Origin: a virus
Virus record (IMG/VR): IMGVR_UViG_3300024231_000066
Coordinates: 1-21,285 of that record
Strand: one strand, 5' to 3'
DNA: 21,285 nt
The notes beneath the pieces were generated by a model that did no database searches, was not told where the DNA came from, and was given only the letters and a program-made list of their open reading frames with translations. Shown piece after piece: positions 1 to 7,038 of the stretch (position 1 is its first letter; each line of letters starts with the position of its first letter). A program made the translations under genes and the position numbers.

Positions 1-1091
1 ACAAACTTACTTGCATTATTTGTTTGAACTAAAGAATAATCAATAAAGAATGAAGTACATATATTTTTATCCCATGACATAAATGTTCCTGTTGTTCCAT
101 CTAATTCTTTTTTAAATAGACTTGAACGTAATCCTGATGCGGCGGTTTGTGAAACAAGATGCTGGTCAGCAAACATATTATTGAAAGAGTTTTCAGTTAC
201 AACTTCTGTATTTTTTCTTGACCTACCGTATAATCCACCTAAGAACTCACTTGCAACTGAAATAGTTGTAGCTTTTGTAGGTTCGACTGTTCCAGTAGAT
301 TGCGTAGAGAAATAATAATCATCTTCATTTGCTACTGTTTCTTTATAAAATCCATTCATATATGGATTAGAATAAGGGTCTAACGATGGTTCAGATACTT
401 TTACTGTTGTTGTAGTTGTTCCTGCTACTGGATCAGTATAAGATAATAGTATTTCACCCTGTGTATATATTGAGTGTTTAATTAGATTTATATCAACTGT
501 CTCACCACCTGTTAACGCAACAGATCCATCGTTGCTGAATTTAACAACCTGTCCTGTCACTGTATAGTTGTCAGTTGTGATGCCTTGTGCATCTGTTTCT
601 TGTTGGGGGATGACCGTACCGTCAACTTTTACTGTTGATACACTCCAAAGAGTTTTTGGAGTTAAATCTTTATTAATTGTAAAATCTGTCTGATCCGCGA
701 TTGATGTAAATGTTTCTGTTTCATCTTCTATTACATATTGATATAGAGTTTCGCCTGCTGTAAATGTTTCAACTGAGTCAAAAACTATCACTTGTTCAAA
801 GTAATGCATTTTAGATAACAATTTATCAATATCTTGAACATCTCTGATAATTAAATCTTCGTCAACTATTAATCCAGGTTCTGGGTTATCAACACTATTC
901 AACCAAGATTGAATTGTCGCTTGTGCATTCGCAAATGGATCAAACTGAACTTCGTCAATAGCATTTTCAATACCAATATATAATTGGTTCGTATCTACTG
1001 TAAAGCCCATTTCTCCAGGTACAAGGGTATCATGACTGATATCTTTTCTCAAGCCACGTCTTAATAAGATTTTAACATTGGTTGTGGACAT
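1..1091 (-). CDS. Phage structural protein, tail-fibre/adhesin-like (3' part outside window)
   Basis: Open reading frame that starts with ATG at 1091 and is still open at the left edge (363 codons visible). The first ~40 residues (LRRG...LVPGEMGFTVDT..LYIG) resemble the short beta module found at the N-terminus of many phage fibre and tropism proteins, where it attaches the fibre to the virion. The rest is rich in Thr, Val, Ser and Asp with few Cys or Lys, as expected for extended beta-structured virion proteins. An AGGAG ribosome site lies 8 nt before the ATG, and a late promoter GATAAATA sits 24 nt before it inside the end of the upstream exonuclease gene. The role as a fibre, neck or baseplate component is inferred; the exact virion position cannot be told from the visible part. 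Confidence 0.7.
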   Translation of the reverse strand, partial: MSTTNVKILLRRGLRKDISHDTLVPGEMGFTVDTNQLYIGIENAIDEVQFDPFANAQATIQSWLNSVDNPEPGLIVDEDLIIRDVQDIDKLLSKMHYFEQVIVFDSVETFTAGETLYQYVIEDETETFTSIADQTDFTINKDLTPKTLWSVSTVKVDGTVIPQQETDAQGITTDNYTVTGQVVKFSNDGSVALTGGETVDINLIKHSIYTQGEILLSYTDPVAGTTTTTVKVSEPSLDPYSNPYMNGFYKETVANEDDYYFSTQSTGTVEPTKATTISVASEFLGGLYGRSRKNTEVVTENSFNNMFADQHLVSQTAASGLRSSLFKKELDGTTGTFMSWDKNICTSFFIDYSLVQTNNASKF

Positions 1092-1108
1092 CTAAAACTC
1101 CTAATTAC

Positions 1109-1798
1109 TTACATGTATTTATCAAAATACTCTTGAACCTTGCCTGCCCACGCAAGACTATACTTGTCAAACTCATCGTTTTCTACAACAAATTCTTGAT
1201 AATTGCCTAAATTGTCTGCTTCGGCATCCCAACCAATCATCATAATTACAATAGTCTTAATATCTGTTCCATGTATTTCATTATGTGCGGCAGAATAAGC
1301 GGCACCTTGTAAAAAGTAATCATCAATCCATTCACGTTTTTTTGGTTTGCGAGTAGTCTTAAAGTCGATGATAGCAGGTTTGCCTTTCCATACTCCGACA
1401 CAATCTGTCGTGCCTGCATATAATCCGGGATAATACAGAGGAACTTCTGTACCCCAAACTTCATCTACATTTGAGAGACCCTTGTCAATAATAATGTCTG
1501 ATAATTCTTTTGCCATTTGATGAATGAGATTAGAACCACCTGGTCTATTTTCTTCAAGTATATACTTCTCGACATGTAAGTGTACTTGAGTACCTATACC
1601 AGTGGCTAATTTAGTAATGCGATTTGCTTCTTCATCGCCTACTCTTTTTCTCCATTCATATAATGCTGTTTTGTCTTTTAGTGCGTCTAGTACAGTTGTG
1701 ACACTTGGCAATGGTTCGCCATTAGGAGTTTGATAGTGTCTACTTCCTTCTATACTGACTCGTTCTAAGGGTTGGTAATTGTATCGTTCTTTTAGCAT
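1109..1798 (-). CDS. MGME1-like PD-(D/E)XK exonuclease
   Basis: 229-residue nuclease of the RecB/Cas4/MGME1 type, expected to degrade or trim single-stranded DNA ends during phage replication, recombination or host DNA breakdown. Seen: the N-terminal PSVTTVLDAL and GIGTQVHLHVE (His73) segments typical of the MGME1 group; E118 in GTEVPLYYP; D132 in GTTDCVGVW; the core motif IIDFKT with D145 and K147; and Q164..Y168 after it. These are the metal-binding and catalytic positions of the PD-(D/E)XK fold. No Cys cluster for a 4Fe-4S site is visible, unlike Cas4. No Shine-Dalgarno is seen; a sigma70-type promoter has its -10 box 6 nt before the ATG, which suggests early, leaderless expression. The last codons contain the late promoter for the next gene. 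Confidence 0.83.
   Translation of the reverse strand: MLKERYNYQPLERVSIEGSRHYQTPNGEPLPSVTTVLDALKDKTALYEWRKRVGDEEANRITKLATGIGTQVHLHVEKYILEENRPGGSNLIHQMAKELSDIIIDKGLSNVDEVWGTEVPLYYPGLYAGTTDCVGVWKGKPAIIDFKTTRKPKKREWIDDYFLQGAAYSAAHNEIHGTDIKTIVIMMIGWDAEADNLGNYQEFVVENDEFDKYSLAWAGKVQEYFDKYM
1116..1123 (-). promoter_or_regulatory. Late promoter GATAAATA for the fibre-like gene
   Basis: GATAAATACATG on the minus strand matches the T4-type late box (NATAAATA, no -35). It lies inside the last codons of the exonuclease gene (D-K-Y-M-stop) and 24 nt ahead of the ATG at 1091, leaving a short leader with AGGAG. Confidence 0.7.
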
Positions 1799-1804
1799 AG
1801 TAAT

Positions 1805-1833
1805 AGTATACTACACTTTGTTATAGATTGCAA
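1805..1833 (-). promoter_or_regulatory. Sigma70-type early promoter for the exonuclease gene
   Basis: Minus strand reads TTGCAA (1833-1828), 17 bp spacer, TATACT (1810-1805). The -10 box ends 6 nt before the ATG at 1798, so the expected +1 is the A of the start codon. Confidence 0.65.
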
Positions 1834-1840
1834 TAGTTAA

Positions 1841-2281
1841 TTAGAGATTCTTTTGGATTTCTTCAATCATTGCAGACTTAGTTTTTCTACGGTCTAGTGC
1901 CATACCTAAGTTTTCTTCTGCCCAAATGTCTAATTCTTTTTTAGTCATTGCTTCGAACACTGGTCTTTCACCTAAAGATACAGATTTTGTTGCTTCGATA
2001 ACTTTGGCTTTTTCTGCTCTTGCTTCTACTACAACCTCTGGTGTTGCTAAAACTTTTTCAACTTGTTTCTGATGTTCTTTAGATTTTGCTTTGTCTTTTT
2101 GAACTCTAAGCATAAATTCACGGTGTCTTTTAGCGTTTAGAATTTCTTGACGAATTTCTTTTTGTGAATCTGATAATTTTTCTAGGCCATTTTCTTTTGC
2201 TTTTTCTGATGTATCAACGGCCTTTTTTTGAGCATCTTGTTTAGATACGATGTTGGTGTTACCTTTTACAATTAATGGCAT
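1841..2281 (-). CDS. Charged helical protein with C-terminal SAP/HeH-like motif
   Basis: 146 residues, dominated by Lys, Glu, Ala and Gln and predicted mostly helical from composition, with long charged stretches in residues 10-100. The C-terminal ~35 residues (MTKKELDIWAEEN..., then DRRKTKSAMIEEI) look like a helix-extended-loop-helix (SAP/HeH, Rho-N-like) module, which in known proteins binds nucleic acid. The ATG overlaps the stop of the upstream gene (TAATG), so it is translationally coupled and last in a three-gene late unit. A virion-associated or DNA-binding role is inferred from the motif and operon; no specific function is recognised. Confidence 0.6.
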   Translation of the reverse strand: MPLIVKGNTNIVSKQDAQKKAVDTSEKAKENGLEKLSDSQKEIRQEILNAKRHREFMLRVQKDKAKSKEHQKQVEKVLATPEVVVEARAEKAKVIEATKSVSLGERPVFEAMTKKELDIWAEENLGMALDRRKTKSAMIEEIQKNL

Positions 2282-2607
2282 TATTTTATCCTCTTCTGTG
2301 CAGTTTTCACTGCTAGTTTACTAATCTTCTCTCTGTCTTTATCTGCATCTTGACCTTGACTAGGTGGGGCGCCTTTTAAGTCAATAGTGTCTACAGTAAC
2401 TTTGCTTATGTATTTGCTATTGGCTAACATATCAACTAAACTCTCTGGTGTTACGCTGTAACCCATTTTAGTCAATTCGTCAACCATCATATCGGTGCCT
2501 ACGGAACCAATATCGTTTGCTTTCAAGCGAACAAGATACGCATTTAAATCATTACGTAGTTGTGCTTGATAGTTCTTGTCTTCATTTAAAAGACTAGCAA
2601 CCTTCAT
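2281..2607 (-). CDS. Conserved phage protein of unknown function
   Basis: 108 residues, soluble, no membrane segment and no catalytic motif that I can see. The first ~80 residues have a compact mixed alpha/beta pattern (MVDELTKMGYSVTPESLVDML followed by beta-like KYISKVTVDTIDL); the tail is Lys/Asp-rich and likely disordered. The start lies 2 nt after the stop of the large acidic protein gene and its stop overlaps the next start, so it belongs to the late unit driven from 3479-3486. Its neighbours suggest a virion or head-assembly role, but that is inference only. Confidence 0.55.
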   Translation of the reverse strand: MKVASLLNEDKNYQAQLRNDLNAYLVRLKANDIGSVGTDMMVDELTKMGYSVTPESLVDMLANSKYISKVTVDTIDLKGAPPSQGQDADKDREKISKLAVKTAQKRIK

Positions 2608-2609
2608 AA

Positions 2610-3443
2610 TTAGTCTCTTTTCGAACGGCCAAGTGGTTCATCAACTTCACCAGCTGATGCTTCATCGCCGCCTAGGTCTGCCGCGATATCATCTTCCATA
2701 TCGTCTTGCATGTCACCGCCAACTTCTGCTGTTGCTGGTTCCATATCACCTGCCGGTGCTTCACCTGAAAGAACTAGAGCCGCATTGTTAACTGCATCTT
2801 TAGTTGAACGTGCAGAATCTAGTAAACTAGAAATTGCTGAATCAACAGAAGATTTAAATGCCTCTGATTGTTCTGGTCCATGTGTGTAAGCCATTTCATC
2901 TGCTAGTGGACCTAATTGGTCGTTTTGAATTTTTCCTAATTTTTCAACAACGTCTTGTAGTTCATCTACGATACCACGTGCCGCCATTGTGATTTCAGCC
3001 TCTGCCGCATCACCTTCTAATAGTTTATTTAACTGGTCTAAAAGTGATTCTTCTAAATTTTGTGGAGCCTCGACTGCTTTTTCTTCGATTTTTGATTCTT
3101 GTTTTTTCATCTTTGGTTCCTTTGTTTCTTCGGCTTTCTTGGCATGAACTGCTTTACGTTGTGCGTCTGAAACATACTTGTGTTTGCCACCTTCTGCTAA
3201 TTCTTGTTCACCGTGAACTTTTAGCAAAGATTTGACAGTTTCTAGCATAAGCATAGTTTCAACATAATCCTTACTTTGATAGTCAGGAGTCATATTACGC
3301 TTTTTCGCTTCTAAGTTTGCTTTAGCCTCACGCAATGAATCCATGTCACCTTCAACTGCATAGCCGAAATTTGACTTTAGATAGTCATTTAAACGTGATG
3401 ATACTGATATAGTATCTGTTTTAAAAAAGTTTGTACTTCTCAT
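2610..3443 (-). CDS. Acidic virion-type structural protein
   Basis: 277 residues. Three parts are visible: an N-terminal helical region (1-100) ending in the phage-typical GKHKYVSDAQRKAVHAKK stretch; a Lys/Glu-rich linker (~105-130); a helical domain (~130-235, ARGIVDELQDVVEKLGK...MAYTHGPEQSEAF) and a very acidic Gly/Asp/Glu tail (~235-270) ending in basic RSKRD. I recall similar proteins from T4-like marine phages as hypothetical or virion structural proteins. First gene after the late promoter at 3479-3486, with a short leader holding a hairpin and only a weak GGGG ribosome site. A core, scaffold or capsid-associated role is inferred from the acidic helical nature. Confidence 0.6.
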   Translation of the reverse strand: MRSTNFFKTDTISVSSRLNDYLKSNFGYAVEGDMDSLREAKANLEAKKRNMTPDYQSKDYVETMLMLETVKSLLKVHGEQELAEGGKHKYVSDAQRKAVHAKKAEETKEPKMKKQESKIEEKAVEAPQNLEESLLDQLNKLLEGDAAEAEITMAARGIVDELQDVVEKLGKIQNDQLGPLADEMAYTHGPEQSEAFKSSVDSAISSLLDSARSTKDAVNNAALVLSGEAPAGDMEPATAEVGGDMQDDMEDDIAADLGGDEASAGEVDEPLGRSKRD

Positions 3444-3460
3444 GGTATTTGCCCCATTTA

Positions 3461-3478
3461 CATAATAGTTATATTATG
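3461..3478 (-). repeat. 7-bp inverted repeat in the leader of the acidic protein gene
   Basis: CATAATA-TAAC-TATTATG (minus strand) directly follows the late box at 3479-3486, so it would form at the very 5' end of the transcript. It is AT-rich and weak. Confidence 0.5.
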
Positions 3479-3486
3479 TATTTATC
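3479..3486 (-). promoter_or_regulatory. Late promoter GATAAATA for the 3443-1841 unit
   Basis: GATAAATACATA on the minus strand, no -35 box, in the short gap after the stop of the upstream gene at 3495 and 35 nt before the ATG at 3443. Confidence 0.7.
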
Positions 3487-3494
3487 TTTTTGAA

Positions 3495-4133
3495 TTAAAT
3501 TCGTGTATTTTTAGATTCTGTAGCTTCAAATATATCGTAGATTCGGTCTTTTGCTTTTTCAGCCTCTACCTTGGATCTGCTGAATCTAGCTTCTGCTATA
3601 TCCATTTTGCCATAATCACCACGTTTTTTAGCTACTTTATATGTATATTTGAATTGTAGAGCATCACAATAGTATCTTTCAAAGACTGCATTAGCTGAAA
3701 TCATCTTAGTAATCTCATCTGAATTAATCTTTTTGCCTTCGTTTAGATGCTTAACGATGACATATGCACATTTATATAAACGTAGACCCTCAAACAATGT
3801 ATCTTTTGTTCTACTATCTAGTACGTCATATGCACCGTCTTCTGTTTTAATAACTGAATATATACCTACATCAACCCCTTTTTCGGTTTTTTTAGTAGCT
3901 TCATTCAGTGTAGTTGAAACTTTCTTGGCAACATTTGTTGTTGCACTAACAAAATTTCGCATGATGTTTTCCATCGCTTTGACATCTGCCTGTTTTACTC
4001 CAGGTGTAATATCAATTTCCCCTCCCTGTGTGTTAGACGATTTTGCAGATTCACGCAAACCACTCTTATCTCCGCTCATTGCTTTGAGTATGTTTGCCAT
4101 TGCACCTACGTCTTGTCTTGTTGGTCCCGTCAT
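3495..4133 (-). CDS. Late conserved phage protein, unknown function
   Basis: 212 residues with no family that I can name. The N-terminal half contains two similar short blocks, GPTRQDVGAMANILKAMS (2-19) and GVKQADVKAMENIMRNF (45-61), which look like an internal duplication of a helical motif. The C-terminal half (about 100-212) has a folded domain rich in aromatic and basic residues (LRLYKCAYVIVKHL, ERYYCDALQFKYTYKVAKK). It has a strong GGAGG ribosome site and lies 11 nt after the gene before it. It is the last gene of the late unit that starts at 5752, so a structural or assembly role is likely but not shown. Confidence 0.55.
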   Translation of the reverse strand: MTGPTRQDVGAMANILKAMSGDKSGLRESAKSSNTQGGEIDITPGVKQADVKAMENIMRNFVSATTNVAKKVSTTLNEATKKTEKGVDVGIYSVIKTEDGAYDVLDSRTKDTLFEGLRLYKCAYVIVKHLNEGKKINSDEITKMISANAVFERYYCDALQFKYTYKVAKKRGDYGKMDIAEARFSRSKVEAEKAKDRIYDIFEATESKNTRI

Positions 4134-4144
4134 AATGTCCTCCG

Positions 4145-4339
4145 TTATACCGTTCTATAGCCTCTTAGGGTAGGCATAAGAACACCTTTGTGTGTCAATC
4201 TATCAGCAACTACTTGTTCTCTTTCTGATAGTTGAATTTCATTTACATATTCATTTTCTGAGAAGTATTTAACAACTAAGTCGTTTTCTTCCTCAGTAAT
4301 CATTACATAAATTCCGCCTAAAACTTCTGTTAATCTCAT
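4145..4339 (-). CDS. Small conserved protein, possible winged-helix-like fold
   Basis: 64 residues. The pattern is a beta-like N-terminus (GGIYVMITEEEND), then an acidic helix, then SEREQVVADRLTHKGVL, which resembles the recognition-helix end of a winged-helix or HTH unit followed by a short beta wing (MPTLRGYRTV). This is a pattern judgement, not a family match. It starts 3 nt after the upstream stop with AAGGGG as ribosome site inside the upstream reading frame, so the two are coupled. Confidence 0.55.
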   Translation of the reverse strand: MRLTEVLGGIYVMITEEENDLVVKYFSENEYVNEIQLSEREQVVADRLTHKGVLMPTLRGYRTV

Positions 4340-4342
4340 CTA

Positions 4343-5212
4343 TTACCCCTTATTATTCAATTTGTTTAACAAGTTTCTAAACTGTGTTGCTGTCTTTGGA
4401 TCCTGTGCTAACGCATCAACTGATGCCGCCTGTTGCGCCATTGCTTTACGTTGAATTGGTGTTAGTGTCTTTCCTTGTCCAGCTTTGTCAAGTGCATCTG
4501 CGGCTTGTTGTGCAGTTGCACCCCCTAAATTCTTTTTACCTAAACGCATCATCGCCTGTGCTTTTTTAGTTTTGTTTTGAGGATTAGTGGCACCTTGTGA
4601 CTGTGCTTGTGCTTGTCCTTGAGATGCTCTCATCTCGCCTGGAGACATTGTTCCGCCTTGATTATATTCATTCACTGGATAATACTTATCTAGTATTTTC
4701 CAGTATTCATCATAGTTGTAAACTTTATCATCAACTTCTACATCCATTGGATATGCATCAAAATGTTTTTTGTGGTCTTGAACATAATCGTTAATATCTT
4801 TTGCTATTTGTTTTTCGTCTTCGTTTACTTCATCTGTTTCTTCATTCATAAATTTAACTGGTACTGAAACTGTGGCACCTGACTCAGGGTCTAGAATGAC
4901 CATACGTTCTTCGCCTGGTGTGTCATTTTTAAAATCTTTATGAATTTTTTTAAATTCTTCTGGAGATATAAGAGATACTTTACCATCATAGTAATACTTT
5001 GTTTCTTCAAGACCAAGACCTAATATCTCTCTTGCTCTTTCCATCTCTACTTCTTTAACTGCTTTTGATAGTTCAATGTAATCACGGAAGTTCAAAGTTT
5101 TTAATCTATCTCTAACAACTTCTTCTTTTTCACCAACTAAGTCGGCTATGTCAGCAATCTTATCAGAAATATCTTCGTTCATTGAATTCATAATATCTTT
5201 CTTTAGTTCCAT
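4343..5212 (-). CDS. Late phage protein with Gln/Ala-rich C-terminus, unknown function
   Basis: 289 residues. The first ~80 residues are helical and acidic (DKIADIADLVGEKEEVV...). Residues ~90-125 have a beta-like segment (PGEERMVILDPESGATVSVPV), ~130-185 are again acidic and Tyr-rich (NYDEYWKILDKYYPVNEYN), and the last ~100 are Gln/Ala/Asn/Lys-rich low complexity (QGQAQAQSQGATNPQNK, AQQAADALDKAGQG). No catalytic motif. GAGGG ribosome site, 10-nt gap to the basic protein gene. It is likely virion-associated, inferred only from the late promoter context and the alternating low-complexity composition common in structural proteins of these phages. Confidence 0.55.
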   Translation of the reverse strand: MELKKDIMNSMNEDISDKIADIADLVGEKEEVVRDRLKTLNFRDYIELSKAVKEVEMERAREILGLGLEETKYYYDGKVSLISPEEFKKIHKDFKNDTPGEERMVILDPESGATVSVPVKFMNEETDEVNEDEKQIAKDINDYVQDHKKHFDAYPMDVEVDDKVYNYDEYWKILDKYYPVNEYNQGGTMSPGEMRASQGQAQAQSQGATNPQNKTKKAQAMMRLGKKNLGGATAQQAADALDKAGQGKTLTPIQRKAMAQQAASVDALAQDPKTATQFRNLLNKLNNKG

Positions 5213-5222
5213 GTTACTACCC

Positions 5223-5501
5223 TCATCTTCTGTTCAAACTTTTTAATCTTTTACTGGCTGGGTTCATACGTCTTGTCATTTTTGACTTACGTGCCAGTCT
5301 TGCACCCATTTTTGCTTTTGTTCTAGCAAGAGTAAATCTTTTTTTAATATCAACTGGTTTAAAACAATTACTTGGATTAGAAACTGTTTTACCTTTTAAT
5401 CTTCCGCTACCACAACGATATTTACGCACAATTTGTTTGCCCTTACGAGCATAAACAAGTTTTGCTTCAAATACATCATCATATACTTCGGACAACTGCA
5501 T
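5223..5501 (-). CDS. Small highly basic protein, likely nucleic-acid binding
   Basis: 92 residues with about one third Arg/Lys and a strongly basic C-terminus (ARLARKSKMTRRMNPASKR). Two cysteines (C30 in KYRCGSGRLKG and C46 in NPSNCFKP) sit 16 residues apart with Gly between, which could be a minimal metal site or disulfide but is too few Cys for a classic zinc finger. Proteins of this type are common in marine T4-like phages. A DNA-packaging or condensation role is inferred from the charge. Its start overlaps the stop of the coiled-coil membrane gene (TAATG). Confidence 0.6.
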   Translation of the reverse strand: MQLSEVYDDVFEAKLVYARKGKQIVRKYRCGSGRLKGKTVSNPSNCFKPVDIKKRFTLARTKAKMGARLARKSKMTRRMNPASKRLKSLNRR

Positions 5502-5752
5502 TAATTTAAGCCTCCAAATACAGAAGTTAACAACGCTAAAAGCATTGTTGCAAACAATGTAGAACTAGCCCAAACAATAATTTTTTTAAGTTCAGATAAG
5601 CCTTCTTTTGTTTCAGCGGCATTTTTTTCAATAAGACCTTCTAGTCTATTGATACTTGTGTCTAAGTTCTTAAAACGTTCATGTGCAACTGCAACATGAG
5701 TTTCTAAACTCTCTGTTTCTAATTCTGCTAGTTTTGTATCTATTTCTGGCAT
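5501..5752 (-). CDS. Coiled-coil protein with one C-terminal membrane segment (XhlA-like)
   Basis: 83 residues: a heptad-type helical region (about 5-56, ELETESLETHVAVAHERF, then LDTSINRLEGLIEK) followed by a single hydrophobic segment (about 58-80, IIVWASSTLFATMLLALL). This layout is that of haemolysin XhlA-type accessory lysis proteins and of some tail membrane anchors. No endolysin gene is seen in this window, so a holin-like role remains inference. First gene of a late unit: late box 39 nt upstream of the ATG and a clear TAGGAG ribosome site. Confidence 0.6.
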   Translation of the reverse strand: MPEIDTKLAELETESLETHVAVAHERFKNLDTSINRLEGLIEKNAAETKEGLSELKKIIVWASSTLFATMLLALLTSVFGGLN

Positions 5753-5790
5753 AATATACTCCTACTTGGGAAGTCTGGTCCCGTTGATTG

Positions 5791-5798
5791 TATTTATC
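5791..5798 (-). promoter_or_regulatory. Late promoter GATAAATA for the 5752-3495 unit
   Basis: GATAAATACAATC on the minus strand, preceded by a near-match TATAAATG. The leader of ~34 nt contains GGGA...TCCC arms and TAGGAG before the ATG at 5752. Confidence 0.7.
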
Positions 5799-5822
5799 AT
5801 TTATAATCAGAAATTTTATATG

Positions 5823-6494
5823 CTATCTAAATTTAATATACTCATCTTTATCTGGTTTGCGTTCTATATCCCACATCTTTCCAACATGAGCAAACGTATT
5901 GACCCATTGATTTTTATGTAAATTAAGTGTTCTTTTTAACGATGAACCGTATCCAAGACCTAATGACAAGTAAATATCTTTGATATTATCTACTTCTAGC
6001 TTTTCTTTGATAGCATTAACATGTTCATAATTCCAGTTAAAACACTGACAATAACCTGTGTCCAATCCTTTTGCTTTTGCTGATAGAATTATATTAGCTG
6101 ATGCTATCCCTGTTTCCATAGAACTCGTAAAATGTGTATTATAAACTTGTGTTTCAAAATCTGTATCAGGATGTCCTAATTTTGAAGGATCACCTTCTCT
6201 ATTCCAGTATACATTTCTTCTTGTAAAAATTATCAAATAGGGTGCTAGAACCTGGGTGTTATATTCTACTGGTATTTTGTATGGTTCTCTGATACAAAAT
6301 TCATTGAAATGATTTCTAAATTCTGTATCTGACCAATCAAATATATGTATATTATATCGAACTAAGTTTTGTTTTGAGGCAGAACGTTTATGTACCTCTG
6401 ACATTATTTCTTCAATAACATCTTTGGATACTTCTTTATCCATGTCCCATGTTGTTGTTTGTACTCTTGCGTCTATCAGTTTTTCCCAATCCAT
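5823..6494 (-). CDS. Nitroreductase-family flavoprotein
   Basis: 223 residues, close to the usual size of FMN-dependent NAD(P)H nitroreductases. Seen: an N-terminal RVQTTTWDMDKEVSKDVIEE segment in the place where the family has the Arg-rich FMN phosphate-binding loop (here only R10 with Thr residues), the central strand VLAPYLIIFTRR, and the METGIASANIILSAKAKGLD helix-turn that matches the family's conserved GxAxxNLxLxAxxxGL block. Such enzymes reduce nitro-aromatics, quinones or flavins as dimers. Natural substrate unknown. Second gene in a late two-gene unit, 14 nt after the upstream stop, with no clear ribosome site. A nitroreductase in a virion-gene region is unusual; a redox or flavin role in the infected host is inferred. 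Confidence 0.7.
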   Translation of the reverse strand: MDWEKLIDARVQTTTWDMDKEVSKDVIEEIMSEVHKRSASKQNLVRYNIHIFDWSDTEFRNHFNEFCIREPYKIPVEYNTQVLAPYLIIFTRRNVYWNREGDPSKLGHPDTDFETQVYNTHFTSSMETGIASANIILSAKAKGLDTGYCQCFNWNYEHVNAIKEKLEVDNIKDIYLSLGLGYGSSLKRTLNLHKNQWVNTFAHVGKMWDIERKPDKDEYIKFR

Positions 6495-6508
6495 GATAAA
6501 CTCAATTA

Positions 6509-6901
6509 TTACAACAAGTCAGACATTACAAATTCAATGTTAGCTGGGTGCGATAGTGTTACACCATCGATTGTGATACCTTCAAACAACTCTTTAAGAA
6601 CAGAAGTAGTATCTCCGTTTCTTTCGAATACTCTACCATGCTCTACTGCAAACTTAAATAAAAATCCTGCGCCTGTTAACGACGGTGCTAGACCATTAAG
6701 TGTAACTGCGATTGGATTATTCATAATGATTGGTTGTGCAACTAATGAAATTAAGTTAACAACATCATCAAGGTTTTGTTGTGTTTGGTCTGCTACACTA
6801 CCAGTTGCAGTGATATCTAAACCACTAAGGTATAATGTATAAAAATTTATATTACCGCCTAAAGTCTCTCCAGCACTTGCGGCACCATGTATCTTTGCCA
6901 T
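6509..6901 (-). CDS. Small virion-type protein, longer paralogue (MAK-H...AG..L.GN.N family)
   Basis: 130 residues. The N-terminus MAKIHGAASAGETLGGNINF aligns with that of the neighbouring 87-residue protein at 7039-7302 (MAKVHESYDAGQFLTGNLNH): MAK[IV]H, AG, L, GN.N are shared. The remainder is beta/alpha mixed, hydrophobic, with no catalytic motif and no membrane helix. Small proteins of this type are frequent in marine T4-like phages. GGAG ribosome site 9 nt before the ATG and its own late promoter. A decoration or minor virion protein is a reasonable guess; not shown. Confidence 0.6.
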   Translation of the reverse strand: MAKIHGAASAGETLGGNINFYTLYLSGLDITATGSVADQTQQNLDDVVNLISLVAQPIIMNNPIAVTLNGLAPSLTGAGFLFKFAVEHGRVFERNGDTTSVLKELFEGITIDGVTLSHPANIEFVMSDLL

Positions 6902-6932
6902 ATTGTTTTCTCCAATATTTTAATTATATATG

Positions 6933-6940
6933 TATTTATC
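6933..6940 (-). promoter_or_regulatory. Late promoter GATAAATA for the 6901-5823 unit
   Basis: GATAAATACATATA on the minus strand, between the terminator of the upstream small gene and the ATG at 6901, ~32 nt before it. Confidence 0.7.
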
Positions 6941-6960
6941 TATGAAAGGTATTTAGAATA

Positions 6961-6990
6961 AAAAAAAGGCCCACTATAAAGTGAGCCTTT
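6961..6990 (-). terminator. Rho-independent terminator after the 87-residue gene
   Basis: On the minus strand: AAAGGC-T-CACT, loop TTAT, AGTG-G-GCCTTT, followed by a run of seven T. Arms 6985-6990/6965-6970 and 6980-6983/6972-6975 pair with one mismatch between them. It ends the unit that begins at 7302 and insulates it from the next late promoter at 6933-6940. Confidence 0.85.
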
Positions 6991-6994
6991 TAAT

Positions 6995-7026
6995 ACACGC
7001 AAAGTGTGGGGTTGGACTTACGTCCA
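6995..7026 (-). repeat. Two short stem-loops in the 3' untranslated region of the small gene
   Basis: TGGAC-GTAA-GTCCA (7026-7013) and ACAC-TTTGC-GTGT (7007-6995) on the minus strand lie between the stop at 7039 and the terminator. With the terminator they give three consecutive hairpins in ~70 nt, next to a CCCCCC run (7032-7027). Confidence 0.45.
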
Positions 7027-7038
7027 GGGGGGTAAAAA

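Noticed and set aside
3733-4173. Plus-strand open frame of 146 codons
   Set aside because: Antisense to the late gene at 3495-4133, which has a good ribosome site and operon context.
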